Assembly: GCA_023548195.1 (NCBI GenBank)
Contig: JAJHZJ010000414.1
Span: 1,506,810-1,570,809, forward strand
DNA length: 64,000 bases
Origin: Bettongia penicillata ogilbyi
Lineage: Eukaryota; Chordata; Mammalia; Diprotodontia; Potoroidae
Direction of reading: 5' to 3'
How positions within the stretch are numbered: position 1 is the stretch's first letter; each line of letters opens with the position of its first letter. Both the position numbers and the translations under genes were made by a program. Shown here one piece after another: positions 14,279-25,569 of the stretch. The notes under the pieces are model-generated. The model was given only the letters and a program-made list of their open reading frames with translations, made no database searches and was not told the origin of the DNA.

Positions 14279-15300
14279 TTATGTTTCTCTTGAGTCTTGC
14301 ATTTGAAGATTCAGTTTTCTGTTCAGTTCTGATCTTTTCATCAGGAAAGTTTGAATGTCCCTTATTTCACTGAATTTCCATCTTTTCCCCTGAAAGATTA
14401 TGCTCAGTTTTGCTGGGTAGTTGATTCTTGGTAATCCAAGCTCCTCTGCCTTCTTGAATATCATATTTCAAGCCTTCTAATCTTTTAAGGTAGAAACTGC
14501 TGAGTAATCCTGACTGTGGCTCCTTGATATTTGGATTTTTTCTTTCTGACTGCTTGTAATATTTTCTCCTTGACATGATATTTCTGGAATTTGGCTACAA
14601 TATTCCTTGGAGATTTCATTTTTGGGATCTCTTTTGGCAAGTGATCAGTAGATTCTTTCAATGACTAGAATCCTTTGGTTTTAAGACATCAGGACAGTTT
14701 TTCTTGGTAATTTCTTGAAAGATGCTGTCCAGGCTCTTTTTTAAAATCATGGCTTTAAGGTAGTCCAATAATTCTTAAGTTATCTCTCCTGAATCTATTT
14801 TCCAGGTCAGTTGTTTTTCCAATGAAGTATTTTATATTTTCTTCTGTTTTTTTCATTCTTTTGATTTTGTTTGTATGATTATTGATGTCTCATAGAGTCA
14901 TTAACTTTCACTTACTCAACTCTCATTTTTAAGGAATTATTTTCTTCAGTTAGGTTTTGTACTTCCTTTTCCATTTGATCAATTCTAGTTTTAAAGGAGT
15001 TATTTTCTTCAGTCAATTTTTGTGCTTCCTTTTCCAAGTTGTTGACTTTTTTCAAGTTGTCCTTTATAGCTCTCATTTCTTTTCCCAATTTTCCTTAAAT
15101 CTCTCTTACTTGATTTTTAAAATCCTTTTTGAGCTCTTCCAAGAGGACTTTTGGGGCTTGAGACCAATTCACATTTCCCACTGAGGTGTCATAGGTAGGC
15201 ATTTTGACATTGTTGTCGTCTTTTGAGTTTGTGTGTTAATCTTCCCTGTTGCCATAGTGTGTTTCTATGCTCAGGACTATTTTTAGATTTTTTTGCTCAT
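14279..15300 (-). pseudogene. L1 ORF1 pseudogene
   Basis: ATGAGCAAAA at 15300 (minus strand) is the likely start, matching the MSK start of the HAL1 copy at 38100. A Lys/Glu/Asn-rich coiled-coil-type region follows (about 15130-14900). The C-terminal domain ends with LPRINYPAKLSIIFQGKRW and FLMKRSELNRK at about 14430-14285. ORF1p is a trimeric RNA-binding chaperone of the L1 particle. At about 340 codons the span fits the family, but stops and frameshifts interrupt it. Confidence 0.8.
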
Positions 15301-15811
15301 TCTTTAAAGTTGAGACCTGCTTCTGGGATAAAGAGGGCACTGTCCCAAACTTCTTGTGCTAGGGATCAGGGTCTTGTCACCAACTTTCTGCAACAGGACC
15401 TCAGATCTTTGTGGCTTGCCCAATGCACTGGGGGTGACTATGCCTAGTTGCACCTGTTGTTGCCTGGGTTCTGGGGCTGGGAATTTGTCTTCTACACTAT
15501 GGCTGAAGGCCTCACAGCTGATTTGCTGTGCCACTAGCCTGCTGAGCCAGGACAAAGTTGCTGATCTGTGCTGTGGCAAAGAGCCTCCTGCTGTCTTGCC
15601 CAAACACCCTCTGCACTGGACTGTGCTCCCCTTTTACCCATGTGAGACAACTTTTCCTGAAGTCTTTCCAAGTCATCTTAATCTGAAAAACTGTTTCACT
15701 CTACCTTTTTGTAGAATCCATTTAGAGGCTTGATTTGACATCATTTCCAAGGCAAACTGGAGAGAGCTCAGGCAAATTTCTGGCTTCTCTCCACCATCTC
15801 GGCTTCACCTA

Positions 15812-16235
15812 TGGAAAACTAGTTAAACATTTAATAGCAAGTCAGTGCATGTAAGCCTAAGGAGTAGAATGAAACTAACCCTAAATAGATATCACCACTT
15901 AATGAAAGCTATTCTGAGTACTTAAAAAAAATTTCAGAGGAATTCATTCATTTCCATAGAGCTAGCCTTGTACTTCATTTTCAAATTCAGGGGGAAAAAA
16001 CACTACTATACTTTCTTCCCCCTTTTCCCTATTCATTTTTCCTTTTCTCTCTTCTTTTCTATCCTTTTTTCTTCCTTTTTCTCTTGTAACCTAATATGCC
16101 TCCATAGATATTCAAATAAAAAGCTTTATTTTCTGAAACCTTAGAAGGTTAGTAAGATTTTAGAGATTATGGAATCATGGTTTTGTAGTTGGGACTTTAA
16201 AGGACATGTAATAAGAATCTTTTATTAAAGATGAT
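15812..16235. other. unassigned DNA with a pyrimidine-rich stretch
   Basis: No gene or named repeat. A (T/C)-rich run lies at about 16010-16090. Confidence 0.4.
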
Positions 16236-16239
16236 GATG

Positions 16240-16560
16240 AAGATGATGATATCTGGCATTTATATCATGTTTTAGGATTTGTAAATCACTTTACAAATAG
16301 TATGTCATTTAAAAATTATCTTGTTATTATATTTAATTTTTCAGATGAATCTGCAGAGGTTATCATTTGCTTAAGGTCACACAGCTGGCAAATGGCAGAG
16401 CTGAGATTCAAACTCAAGTCCTCTGACTCTAAATCTCCCAAGTTTTTCCAGTGTGCCATAGCCTTCTAGTGAGTGCATACCCTTTATTTTACAGATGGGG
16501 AAATTGAGATCCAGAAAAGTTAATCAATCTTCTTGAGGTCACAGCTAGTGCTCTGTCTAT
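16240..16560 (-). mobile_element. MIR/CORE-SINE, two adjacent antisense copies
   Basis: 'AAGGTCACACAGCTGGCAAA', 'AGCTGAGATTCAAACTCAAG' and 'GTGCCATAGCC' mark the first copy. 'TTTTACAGATGGGGAAATTG' and 'GAGGTCACAGCTAGTGCTC' mark a second, at about 16470-16560. Confidence 0.75.
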
Positions 16561-16599
16561 AAAAATAATTCCTTTTTTATTTCACATTTTCTGAGGTCT

Positions 16600-16960
16600 T
16601 AGGATGTTATAATTGCAACCTCTTTGCTTTTAAATTCATTTATTTCCTAACTTCAGAAAATTTGCACAGCTCATCTATATCTCATGGGAAAAACTTCATT
16701 TTGCTCCCTTCCTCTTCAAGGCACCATTATACCTCTGCTTATTTTCAAAGATGCTTTCCTACAAATTGAGTATATCCATTTTTTCCATTTCTTCACCAGC
16801 TCCTCCCTCCAAACTCTATAATCTGGTTGCTATCGATATTACTTCATGGACACTGTTTTCTCCAAGGTTAGCAATACCTTCTCTTAGTCAAATCATCTGT
16901 CTCCACATTTCTGGTGTATTTTGTGATGCTGTCCATTCCAATCTTCTTTAAATGCCTTTC
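16600..16960 (+). mobile_element. probable L2 internal fragment
   Basis: 'CTCCAAACTCTATAATCTGG', 'TTCTCCAAGGTTAGCAATAC' and 'CTTCTCTTAGTCAAATCATC' resemble the L2 segment seen at 44050 (CTCTAAAGTTACTAGTTATC). Heavily decayed. Confidence 0.4.
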
Positions 16961-17269
16961 TCCCTTGGCTTTCATGATACTATACCTTCTTGGGTGTCCT
17001 CAAATTCAACAGAGCAACTAATATGGGAAACTATAGTTCAAGGCACTAAGCAAGAAACAATGATAAATAAACTATAAGTCTTACCATCTAAAAGATCATT
17101 ATGTAGCAAAAAATGTAAGATATATAAACAAATAACTATAAGACAATACGGAAAATGATTAAGTCCACAGGAGAGGTGCAAAAATGTTCTACAAGAATTC
17201 CAAGGATTAAAAGATGCTTTTTTTTGAACTCAAGGATTGAATTACTCCTACCTTTATAACAGATCTTCT

Positions 17270-17425
17270 GTTAGCTTTGCTTGCTCCACATTCTCCTTCC
17301 CTCAACTGTGGGTGTATGTCAAGACTCTTCTCTTGACCCTCTTTTCTCTCTTTATATTCATTCTTTTGAAGAGTTCATTCAACTCTCAATACTTCAACTA
17401 TTACTTCTATCCCAATCAATAATCA
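17270..17425 (+). mobile_element. L2 RT fragment
   Basis: 'CTGTGGGTGTATGTCAAGAC', 'TCTTCTCTTGACCCTCTTTT' and 'CTCTCTTTATATTCATTC' follow the L2 reverse transcriptase stretch GTGGGTGTCCCCCAGGGCTC ... CTTCTCTTCTCTCTCTACAC. Confidence 0.5.
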
Positions 17426-17950
17426 AATATTTGACTCCCTACAATGTGTAAGGCATATGGAATATGAAAAGAATTATGAGGCATGATTTTTCCTGTAAGA
17501 TGTTCTATAATTGTCTCCCCTACTACTGGGAACATTCCAAGTAAGTTGCAGCACACAATGAATACAAAGATATAACATATAACTTCTGGATCACCTTCCT
17601 ATAAAGAAGACACACAGAAAAATATATGTATCAGGGAAGTCTCCCAGGGATCTCCAACAATGTAGGTGTATTCTTCCTGAAACTTGGATGCTTACTTATA
17701 TATGAATCATTCTTTGCAAACAAATCTGCACAAAAACTCCATAATAGCTTCCAGTCTGATAACTACTAGCAGTGAGCACTATTTTTCTTCCTCTTTAAAG
17801 CTCCCTGCTATATTACATGACCACACTCTTTTCCCCTTGTCCACCACCTCCCACCTACCAAGACTCATCCATCCATAATGGCTTCACTTTGCAATCCTGT
17901 TGAAGACAGCTCCTCATTTTTCCTAGCCATGATGCTGACCAACCTTGCTA
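17426..17950. other. mostly unassigned, possible antisense L2 tail at its start
   Basis: 'CAATCAATAATCAAATATTT' at about 17410-17430 resembles an antisense L2 3' end. The remainder shows no gene or clear repeat. Confidence 0.3.
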
Positions 17951-17959
17951 CTGCTTGCT

Positions 17960-18440
17960 CTGTTATTGCCTCTGGCCATGGTACTGACAATGGATAGGTA
18001 CTCAGCAGGCTTGAGAGATAGGAAGAGGATCATTCCAAGTATAGGACACAACATAAGCCAAAACAAAAAAGCGGGTACACGCAGGAAATATGTAGATAAT
18101 GGCAAGCAGTTCATATAAATCAAGTGAGCAAGAAGAGAATAGGAAAACAACATATAAGAATATAAGAAAAAGCTAGAAAAGTAAGATGCTATTGGATAGT
18201 AGAGGGTCATGAATTACAGGCTAAGGAGTATGAACTTTACTCAATGAACAACAGGGAGCTATCTAAGATTTTTAGCATAAGAATTATCAACTAGATTAAG
18301 CATATTATTCTCATAGAAGTATGAAAGATAGATTGGAAAAAGAGAGTAAAGGAATGAAGACCTGGCAGAAAGCTATTGTAACAGTTTAAGCAAGTGGTAA
18401 TGAAAATCTAGGGCAATCAATTAAGGACCCAGCTAAGGTT
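17960..18440 (-). mobile_element. L2 relic (antisense)
   Basis: Antisense L2 blocks appear in order: 'GAGGATCATTCCAAGTATAG', 'GAGTATGAACTTTACTCAAT', 'AACAGGGAGCTATCTAAG', 'AGAAAGCTATTGTAACAGTT'. These are the reverse complement of the L2 RT 3' portion. Confidence 0.6.
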
Positions 18441-18589
18441 ATGCATTATAAATTTATAGTGGGTGAAATCAGTTCGATTTTGTGACTTTCTTCAGGAATA
18501 TTGAAGACATCTTCACTCTGGCTAACTAGCAGGAGAAGTCAGCCTGTGCTAAATGCTAAATGAGAATTCAGCTGAGATGGTCAGAGAAG

Positions 18590-18735
18590 GAAGGTAAGGT
18601 GAAACTGAGTCCTGGACCATGAGGAGGATTCAAATAGACAGAGAAGATAAGATAAGGAATTCTAGGCAGCCAGAAAGATTTAAGCAAAAACATGAATGCT
18701 TTATAAATGCTGGGGGACAATGTTTAAATTTCATT
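18590..18735 (-). mobile_element. L2 fragment (antisense)
   Basis: 'GAGTCCTGGACCATGAGGAG', 'AAGGAATTCTAGGCAGCCAG' and 'CAAAAACATGAATGC' resemble an antisense L2 segment close to the 3' end. Confidence 0.45.
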
Positions 18736-18924
18736 TAGAGTTTAAGGTCTGTGGAAGGAAATAGTGGGGAAATAGGCGCTTTTTTTGGCTTACTTTACTT
18801 TAACCCATACAGAACATAGAGCAATGAGCAGATCTCCATTCAGATGTGGATGTAGGGCAAGCCTCTCCTCCCCACAAGAATAGGTAATAGATACTTAGGA
18901 GTTGGGAGCATATCATAATTATAC

Positions 18925-19022
18925 TGGAGCGCTGTGAGGCCCAAATGAGGTCATCCATGTGAAACACTTTACAAGTGCTTGAGGCACTACATAAATGCGA
19001 GTTTTTATTATTATTAATATTA
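18925..19022 (+). mobile_element. MIR 3' portion
   Basis: 'GCTGTGAGGCCCAAATGAGG', 'GTGAAACACTTTACAAGTGC' and 'CACTACATAAATGCGAG' followed by TTATTATTATTAA match the MIR 3' end. Confidence 0.65.
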
Positions 19023-19329
19023 CCCTAGTATTCAGGTCTCAGATCTGGTGATGATTTCATACCCTGAGCTTTTACTATATTCCTGCTGAGCTCAAGAAAT
19101 GTTTATAGAACAGTAGGGGTATGCTGGTAAATATTTAACAACTAGGCTCTCTGGGTAAAATATGTATGTATATACACTTTATGTTTAATCTGCCTTATTA
19201 ATACTATTTTAGTTCTAGACAATGAACAAAACAAGAAATCAAGCCCTGATTTGTAGTCATTGCTGATTTCTGAGGTACAAATGCTCACACTTAAAATTTA
19301 ATAATCAGATCAGTTCGATATTGTTTTAG

Positions 19330-19527
19330 CATACCCTAGACTTGCATGAGCTCACCCATAGCTTTCTGAATACAGTTCAAGGACTAGAGCTCCTGAGGGG
19401 AGACATTTCTAAACCAAAAACTGATAGCAGCTGGGACATTGATGAAAATACTGCAGAAGCACAAGTCAGAAAAAGACAACATGCTTACCCATATGACCAG
19501 AGTGTAGTTCATGGAAAATGTTCATAA
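19330..19527 (+). CDS. candidate coding exon, gene unidentified
   Basis: A frame opens right after an acceptor-like TATTGTTTTAG (19319-19329) and stays open for 65 codons to TAA at 19525-19527. The peptide is of mixed, globular-type composition (blocks TVQGLELLRGDISKPK and TAEAQVRKRQHAYPYD) and does not resemble any repeat-encoded protein I know. I see no good GTRAGT donor. The best is GTCAGA at about 19462, which would leave phase 0 and so match the next candidate exon. It may be chance: an open frame of this size is not rare, and no start codon or conservation is visible. No function is proposed. Confidence 0.22.
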   Translation, partial: HTLDLHELTHSFLNTVQGLELLRGDISKPKTDSSWDIDENTAEAQVRKRQHAYPYDQSVVHGKCS

Positions 19528-19762
19528 ACCTTAGTCTTTTGGATAGAAGGAAGATTTTAACTTTCTAGTCTCTGAGATATTGGAATATAGCTTTCTATCT
19601 AGAGAAGGGAGATTTCCTGGGCTGCATTTGTGATGGGAATAAGGTGGTAAAAATTGCCTTATAGGTAACTCCAAGTTCAAGGGGCATTGAACTTGGACAT
19701 TGAACCTTCTAGAAAAATAATAGTATCACAGTATAGTCCCTGAATAGCATCTTTCTTTTTAG

Positions 19763-20172
19763 GGAAAGAAGATCATCCACAACCTTCCTGAACAGTATGT
19801 ACCCTTGGACGAAGATGAGGATACACCATGTAGTTCTCACAGACAAAGCATTCAAGCCATTTTGTGGTTGGAGGAGGAAAGAAATATCTAGAGATCTGGA
19901 CCTTCCAACCCCACCCCCAATACTATAGTCAGCTTTCAGAAAATCTAGGTCTGATGTGAAGGCGTATTGTTTTTAAGCAACTTCAAAAAGTATGTTTTCC
20001 TTCCAGGGGAGTGCAAGAACTCAGAGGATTTGTCAGATTAAAGGGGAATGCATTAGACTGTTACAACTACTTTGCATGCTTCTGTTTTCTATATTTGCTT
20101 TATGGGTTTCTGTGAGTCTTTTTATCTCCCCCTTTTTTGTGGGGTGAAATAAAAACTATTATACCTGATGTG
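19763..20172 (+). CDS. candidate terminal exon with 3'UTR, gene unidentified
   Basis: A strong acceptor (CATCTTTCTTTTTAG, ending at 19762) is followed by a phase-0 frame of 42 codons ending in TAG at 19889-19891. The C-terminus reads in part NLPEQYVPLDEDEDTP and ends AILWLEEERNI, an acidic, protein-like composition. About 255 bp of non-coding DNA then leads to AATAAA at 20148-20153, with GT/T-rich sequence just after, as for a 3'UTR. No interspersed repeat is recognised inside. A second frame is also open over the same bases, so the coding reading is not proven. I do not recognise the protein. Confidence 0.33.
20148..20153 (+). promoter_or_regulatory. candidate poly(A) signal
   Basis: Canonical AATAAA, 257 bp after the TAG of the candidate terminal exon. 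ACCTGATGTGCATTTATT follows within 30 bp. Confidence 0.35.
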
Positions 20173-20569
20173 CATTTATTATATTGAATACTTGTAAGAG
20201 AGCCCAGGATTTCTTTTACTCATCTGCTTGGATACCTAGACATGAGCGATGCCTGTTATATTTGAAAATTTTCTTAAAGTAATTGCAGTTAGGGGCAATA
20301 AGGTAAAGAGAAAAAGTGGTCCTTTGTGAGTCAGCCCCCAGGATCATATTGATTCTTGTAAGTCTAGAATCTCTATGGACTCACAATTTTCCTTTGAATT
20401 ATTGTCATGTTCCTTTTCTAGTGACTTTTGGTGTAAGGTTAATTCTTCCATTTTTTCTTTTTCTCCTTACTGTAGACACTCAGCACTGATAAATTTGCTT
20501 CAAGGAATAGCTTTATCAACATCCACATATTTTGATATATGACATTATTATAATTGCCCATGTGATCTT

Positions 20570-21345
20570 TTTCTGATTTCTTCTTTAATTTAATTTCTTC
20601 TTTAACAGATTGTTTTTTTCAGTTTCCATGTTGTTTTATGACTTTTGCTCACATTGTTATTGTTTAATTATAAATTTACTGCATTATGGTCCAAAATACA
20701 GTATGAATAATTTCTGCTTTGAGATTTATGTAGGGCTTCTCTATGACCTAGTAAGTGAAAATTTTATAAGCATTCCATGTTAATGTGAAAAGAATATGTG
20801 TTCCCTACTCCACCCATTTGATTCTCTCCATAGATGAGTTAATTGCAAGCTAACTGAGAAAGTAATTCATATGTATGGTTTCTTTATTGTTAATCTCATT
20901 TGATTTGTCATGGTCTGAAAACAGTACACCGAGGTTCCCTAATGATAATAGTTTCTATATATTCTTGTATTGCTGATCTTTTTTTTATCAACCAATAACA
21001 AATATTTATTAATTTAGCTATCAAATTGATTCACATAAATCAATAGTTATTACAGTTATTATTTATTTTTACTTTCATCATTTCTTGTCTTGTTTGTGTC
21101 CTTTAGTTTTTCTCATTTGAATTCAACATTATTACATAGCATTACTTCCACCCCTGTTTCTCTTCAATTAAAATTTTCATCATATACCTTGGAATAGCTT
21201 TGTAATTTTCATCTCACTATATCTGTTCGTATTCAATGCATTTCCTATAAGCAATATACTAATGAATTTTGTTTTATCTACTATGTAACTTTTTTCTTTT
21301 AACAGGATAATTCAATTTACATTTATTGTCAGTAATATATTTTAT
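20570..21345 (-). mobile_element. L1 ORF2 5' region (endonuclease), antisense
   Basis: It aligns in order with the antisense endonuclease region of the 9.6-15.8 kb L1. 'ACTGCATTATGGTCCAAAAT' corresponds to TATTGTATCATGATCTGAAA, 'ATGTTAATGTGAAAAGAATA' to the HGT/YTFF block, and the end at about 21300-21345 to the ORF2 start region. Old and fragmentary. Confidence 0.55.
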
Positions 21346-21589
21346 TTTTCTGTTAGAATAGGAAAAGTGGGAGAGTATATAGGGAAGATATAGGGACCCC
21401 AAACATACCAGAACTTGTTTTTAGGATATAACATTATTCTTATTTTAGAGAAAAAGAAAATGAGTTCTGACAGTTCACATGGTTATATAACTATTAAGTA
21501 ACCCAGAGGGAACTAAAATACTGGTGTCTTGCTCTATCAATGCCTCACTCTTTTTCCTATACCACAAGACCTTGAATTCTAGGTTAAGG

Positions 21590-21885
21590 ATTTTGTATTT
21601 TGTCCTAAAGGTAACTGGGAAGGCATTGAGGTTGTTTTTTTTTTCCTGGGCAGGGATGTGATTTGATCAGAGTTGTGTATCAAGAAAATCAGCTGAGCAG
21701 CAGTAGATCAACGAAGGAAGGACCAGAAAAGAGAGGGATGATAAACAGGTAGACCAGTAAGGAAATTATTGTAATAGTCTAAGGCATGGGATGATAAGAT
21801 CTTGAATCTGGATTCTACTACTGAGGTTGTGGAGGAGGGGACACATGAGTAAAGAACTCACAGGTTGCATTCAAGTTTAATATAT
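21590..21885 (-). mobile_element. L2 fragment (antisense)
   Basis: 'TTTTGTCCTAAAGGTAACTG', 'GGGATGTGATTTGATCAGAG', 'GTAGACCAGTAAGGAAATTA' and 'TTGTAATAGTCTAAGGCATG': reverse complement of the L2 RT 3' part. Confidence 0.6.
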
Positions 21886-21919
21886 TTGGCTTGTTCATTA
21901 CTTCCCTATTGCTACAAAG

Positions 21920-22210
21920 TCACATCTATGTGTACACATTTCTTTTGGGTAAATTTGTAATGAAACTGTAGCAGTGTGTCAATATTTGTCATTTTCAAAA
22001 TGTTTTCTTTTGCTGTTTGTTGAGTAGCATATGAATTTCCTTTTTATTTGCTTTTCTGTGCCTCTGATAGTGTCATCGTTTTTCTCCCTACGCTATGAAT
22101 AGTAATATTCTGGGACCAGGAATGTACCATTCCATTATTTATAAATTGGTGCGGCATTCATTAATTCCATTTAATCTGGTAAATTTCAAATGCTTTGTCA
22201 AACTGCTGAA
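21920..22210 (-). mobile_element. possible L1 ORF2 fragment (antisense)
   Basis: 'GGACCAGGAATGTACCATTC' and 'AATGCTTTGTCAAACTGCTG' resemble the antisense L1 reverse transcriptase region (compare 12030-12060). Decayed and uncertain. Confidence 0.3.
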
Positions 22211-22449
22211 TGTGATGACTTTTATATGCATATTTTTTCTCTGAAATATATGTGAGTATATAAACTTAAATGGACCCCAAAAGAAAGAAGGAACAGAATT
22301 ATTGACTGATGAGTGTGACACAGGGAACAACAGAGGGTCAAGGATGACTGAGGTTGTCATTGATAAAAATAAGGAAACAGAAATAAACAAGGATATAGGG
22401 ATTATCTGAGGCAGCACAATACAATAAAGAGCATTGACTTTTCCCACTG

Positions 22450-22620
22450 CACTTACCGTTATTGAACCTGTGAATGTATCCCCATTCTACCACTTACTAG
22501 CTGTGTGATTTTGGGCAAACTGCAATTTCTATTGGCCTCAGTTTCTTCATCTGTAAAATGAGTGCAATGAATAGATGACCACTGAGCCCCTTCCAACTCC
22601 AGATCCTTTAGCTGCTTCTG
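22450..22620 (+). mobile_element. MIR fragment
   Basis: 'CACTTACTAGCTGTGTGATT', 'TTGGGCAAACTGCAATTTC', 'CTCAGTTTCTTCATCTGTAA' and 'CCCCTTCCAACTCCAGATCC'. Confidence 0.8.
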
Positions 22621-22699
22621 TCTCTCTGGTTAGAAGGCTGGATGCTAGAGCAAAAGACAAAACAAAACAAACCCCTCCTCTTTTTTTTAGAATGCTCAA

Positions 22700-22950
22700 A
22701 ACCCCAGCTGTCTCTTCAGCCATCTTCAGTTCCTCTGCTTATTTTCAAGTCCATCATCATTTTTAATCATGCCCCTATGCAAAGGATCTTCTGGTGCATT
22801 GCCCCCCTTTTCTCAACTCCCTTTCATGTATGGTCTTCCCCCATTAGCCTGTGAGCTCCTTGAGGGGAGCTATTTATTTTTCTTATTTGTATCCCTAGCA
22901 CTTAGCAGAGTGATGGATAGCAGATACTAAATAAATGCTTATTATATCAT
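22700..22950 (+). mobile_element. L2 3' end
   Basis: 'TTAGCCTGTGAGCTCCTTGA', 'TTGTATCCCTAGCACTTAGC' and 'AGATACTAAATAAATGCTTA' mark a well-preserved L2 terminus. Confidence 0.8.
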
Positions 22951-22984
22951 ATCCTCCCATGTGCAAGTTTTTCAGAATCTTTCC

Positions 22985-23295
22985 AACTCCTAATCACCTA
23001 ACGCAGTGACTTGCACATATTACTAATTGGAATTATGATAATAAAGTAACGAAAATGTTCATAACCTGTGACTCAGAGATTTCACTGCTAGGCTTATAGG
23101 CCACCGCTAAGAAGAAAGTCCCTGTAACACATCAAAATATTAATAGTAGACCTTTTGTGATAGGAAAGAATTGGACTGGTTGAATGGCTAAATGTATGTG
23201 GTACATGAATGCAAATGAATGTTATTGTGCTACAAGAAAGGAATTTGGTGAATATAAAGAAGCATGGAAAGATCTACATGAACTGGAGCTCCCTA
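22985..23295 (+). mobile_element. L1 ORF2 3' fragment
   Basis: 'TGTGACTCAGAGATTTCACT', 'TTGGACTGGTTGAATGGCTA', 'GAATGTTATTGTGCTACAAG' and 'GAAAGATCTACATGAACTG' follow the end of L1 ORF2 (…MEYY…W.DLHEL). Confidence 0.65.
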
Positions 23296-23429
23296 CACAT
23301 ATGCCTCACTATCATATTTTAAGTTTGTATCCTCTCTCTCAACCATAGACTCTGTGTATATTCGTGGGAGAGTATGTCCCAGATTTGGGGCGGAAAATTT
23401 TGTAATTGTTATGCAATTTGAGGAAATGG

Positions 23430-24025
23430 CCTGCTGCAATAGCCTGCTGGTTAGTTTCTCTGCCATATGTCTCTGCCCACTCTAGTTCATTCTCCGTTCA
23501 GCTGCCAAAATGATCTTTCTAAAACATAGGTCTGGCCATGCCATCCCTCCCTCAATAAATGCCAGTGGCTCCTAGTCATCCCTGGCTCAAATATAAAATC
23601 CTCTCTTTGATATACAAAGCCTTCCTCCAACCTTTGTACGTTTCTTACACCTTACACCCCTCCACATTCTCTGTGATCCAGAGATACTGGCCTCCTTGCT
23701 GTTCTTTGAATGATACACCCATGTCCTGATTCCAAATATTCTTTGCTGTCTGCATCCTTACTTCCCTGGTTTCCTTCACATCCTGGATAAAATATCACCT
23801 TCTACAGAATGCCTTGCCCCATCCCCCTTCATTCTAGTGTCTTTCTTCTGTTGATTAGCTCCAATTGACCTCATCTGTAACCTGTTTGCATGTTGTCTCC
23901 CACATTAGGCTGTGAGTACCTTGAGTGGAGGAACTGTCTTTTGCATTTCTTTGTATCCCCAACACTTAAGTGCTTTGGCACATAGTAGATACCTAATAAA
24001 TGTGTATTGACTAACTGACTCAATA
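23430..24025 (+). mobile_element. L2 3' portion
   Basis: It runs from 'TGCAATAGCCTGCTGGTTAG' through 'CCATTCAGCTGCC'-like, 'TAAAACATAGGTCTGGCCAT' and 'CAGTGGCTCCTAGTCATCCC' to the terminus 'TAGGCTGTGAGTACCTTGAG ... TAGATACCTAATAAATGTG'. One of the clearest L2 copies in the window. Confidence 0.85.
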
Positions 24026-24474
24026 TTTTTTATAAGAGTCAATTAAGTCTTTTGGCTGATTATTCATGAGAAGCACATCAGCAGAGGCTTGTAAGCTACG
24101 GTGTTAGTAGTAATTACCCACAGAGCAAACCCTAGAACCCAAGTTAGTTTTGGAGACCCAATCTATGAGCTAGTGTACAAGTTGAGATAAGGATCAAGGA
24201 GTCTATTACACTTGATTTTTTATTACAGAGGAATGTTTTTTGGGTTGATGCAGTATCACTGAGAAGTAAAAGTGATCTTTTTAAATCAATAAAATATTTA
24301 AAAAGAAAAACGGCACAAATAATGTGGGTCAAAACACTAAGTTCAAAATCATAAAGGCAGTCTGTCACAGATGTTAGAAGTCTCCGTAGCCTGGGCTAAT
24401 TCCTCTGGGCCATTAATTTTGCCATTCATAGGTTTTCTACAGCATCTTTGAGTCTGATAATACTCCCTGCTAGT

Positions 24475-24760
24475 ACCACCACTTGAGTAGAAACAAATTC
24501 CAGAAATTACAAGTTGTGTTTCCCCTTGTTTGTCTTCAACCTAGTGCTATTCTTACTTCTTACACAATTTATGTTCTTACTTTGGAATTTGGGGATTGTA
24601 TTCGTATCCATGCTGTCCATGACTTTATAGATTTGGATCATGCCTTGCCTTTCGAAGTTGAAGTCTTGCTCTGTCCTTCCACAGTATTCTTCCCTTTTAT
24701 CCTTCTAATTGCTTTCTCTGGATCTTCTCTTTTTCTATTATGCCTTTTTTATTTGTGCAA
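24475..24760 (-). mobile_element. probable L3/CR1 fragment (antisense)
   Basis: 'CCATGACTTTATAGATTTGG' and 'ATCATGCCTTGCC' correspond in reverse to the CR1/L3 segment ATGATCTACAAA(G)TCATG. The plus-strand open frame at 24483-24812 is a by-product. Confidence 0.4.
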
Positions 24761-24884
24761 ACAGCATAAAGGCAGGAGAAAATGTTCACTTCAGTCTCCC
24801 TACACTTCTTGATTATGTCAAATAATTTATCGTCTTTTGGAGACCACAGCAGCACATTGGGTTAGCTGAATGTCTACTAATGAG

Positions 24885-25075
24885 GACGGGTGGTGAAGTG
24901 AAAAGAGTTCTGAATTTAAAGTCACAGAATCTGAGTTTGAATCTTGACTGTCATCACTTGAGTGATCATGGACAAGTCACTTAACCTCTCTAGGTCTCAG
25001 TTTCCTTATCTGTAAAAGAAGAGGATTGAACTAGGTGACTTCTTGGGTCCCTTTCAGCTCTAGATTCATGATCCT
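24885..25075 (+). mobile_element. MIR
   Basis: 'GTGGTGAAGTGAAAAGAGTT', 'GAGTTTGAATCTTGACTG', 'GACAAGTCACTTAACCTCTC' and 'CAGTTTCCTTATCTGTAAAA'. Confidence 0.85.
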
Positions 25076-25079
25076 CATT

Positions 25080-25150
25080 CAAAAGCTGCCTGTTCATATC
25101 CTTTGACCATTTATCAAATGGGGAATGACTCATATTCTTATAAATTTGAC
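25080..25150 (-). mobile_element. L1 fragment (antisense)
   Basis: 'TTCATATCCTTTGACCATTT' closely matches the antisense L1 sequence at 10590-10610. Confidence 0.6.
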
Positions 25151-25164
25151 AAAGTTATTTATAC

Positions 25165-25450
25165 ATGAATGACTAAGCTTTTCTGAGTATTATAAATATT
25201 CAAATCAATTACAGAGGACCTAAGAAGGAAAATGCTATCTGCCTCCAGAGAAAGAACTGATAAACAGACAAGTATGCATAATATGGTTTTACATAAATGT
25301 GTGTGTGTGCGTGTGTGCGTGTGCATGTGTGCGTGTGTGTGTATGTGTGTGTGTGAAATGGTGCCCTTCTCTAGTGCAGTGTAAGGAAGAAAGGAGATAG
25401 TTTGGAACTTAAAATGTAACAAAACATAAATTACATTTTTAAAAATAATT
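25165..25450 (+). mobile_element. L1 3'-end fragment with (GT)n
   Basis: 'CAGAGGACCTAAGAAGGAAA', 'CTGCCTCCAGAGAAAGAACT', a GT-rich array (25298-25356) and 'TTGGAACTTAAAATGTAACA' give a marsupial L1 3'UTR that ends in an A-rich tail. It has the same organisation as the antisense copy at 8830-9335. Confidence 0.65.
25298..25356. repeat. (GT)n/(GTGC) microsatellite
   Basis: About 59 bp of GT dinucleotides interrupted by GC, inside an L1 3'UTR. Confidence 0.9.
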
Positions 25451-25569
25451 AAAATAAAGGTAACTTCAGCTTTAAAAAAAGATCTATGGTCTTATGACCT
25501 ACATCACTCCCTAGTACCTTTCTTGATTCAGATGGATAGCTCAGAATGCTTCATTTTAGATATGTCAAT

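Noticed and set aside
24483..24812. 109-codon plus-strand frame with hydrophobic C-terminal part
   Set aside because: The DNA looks like an antisense CR1/L3 fragment, and the hydrophobic stretch is T-rich decay.
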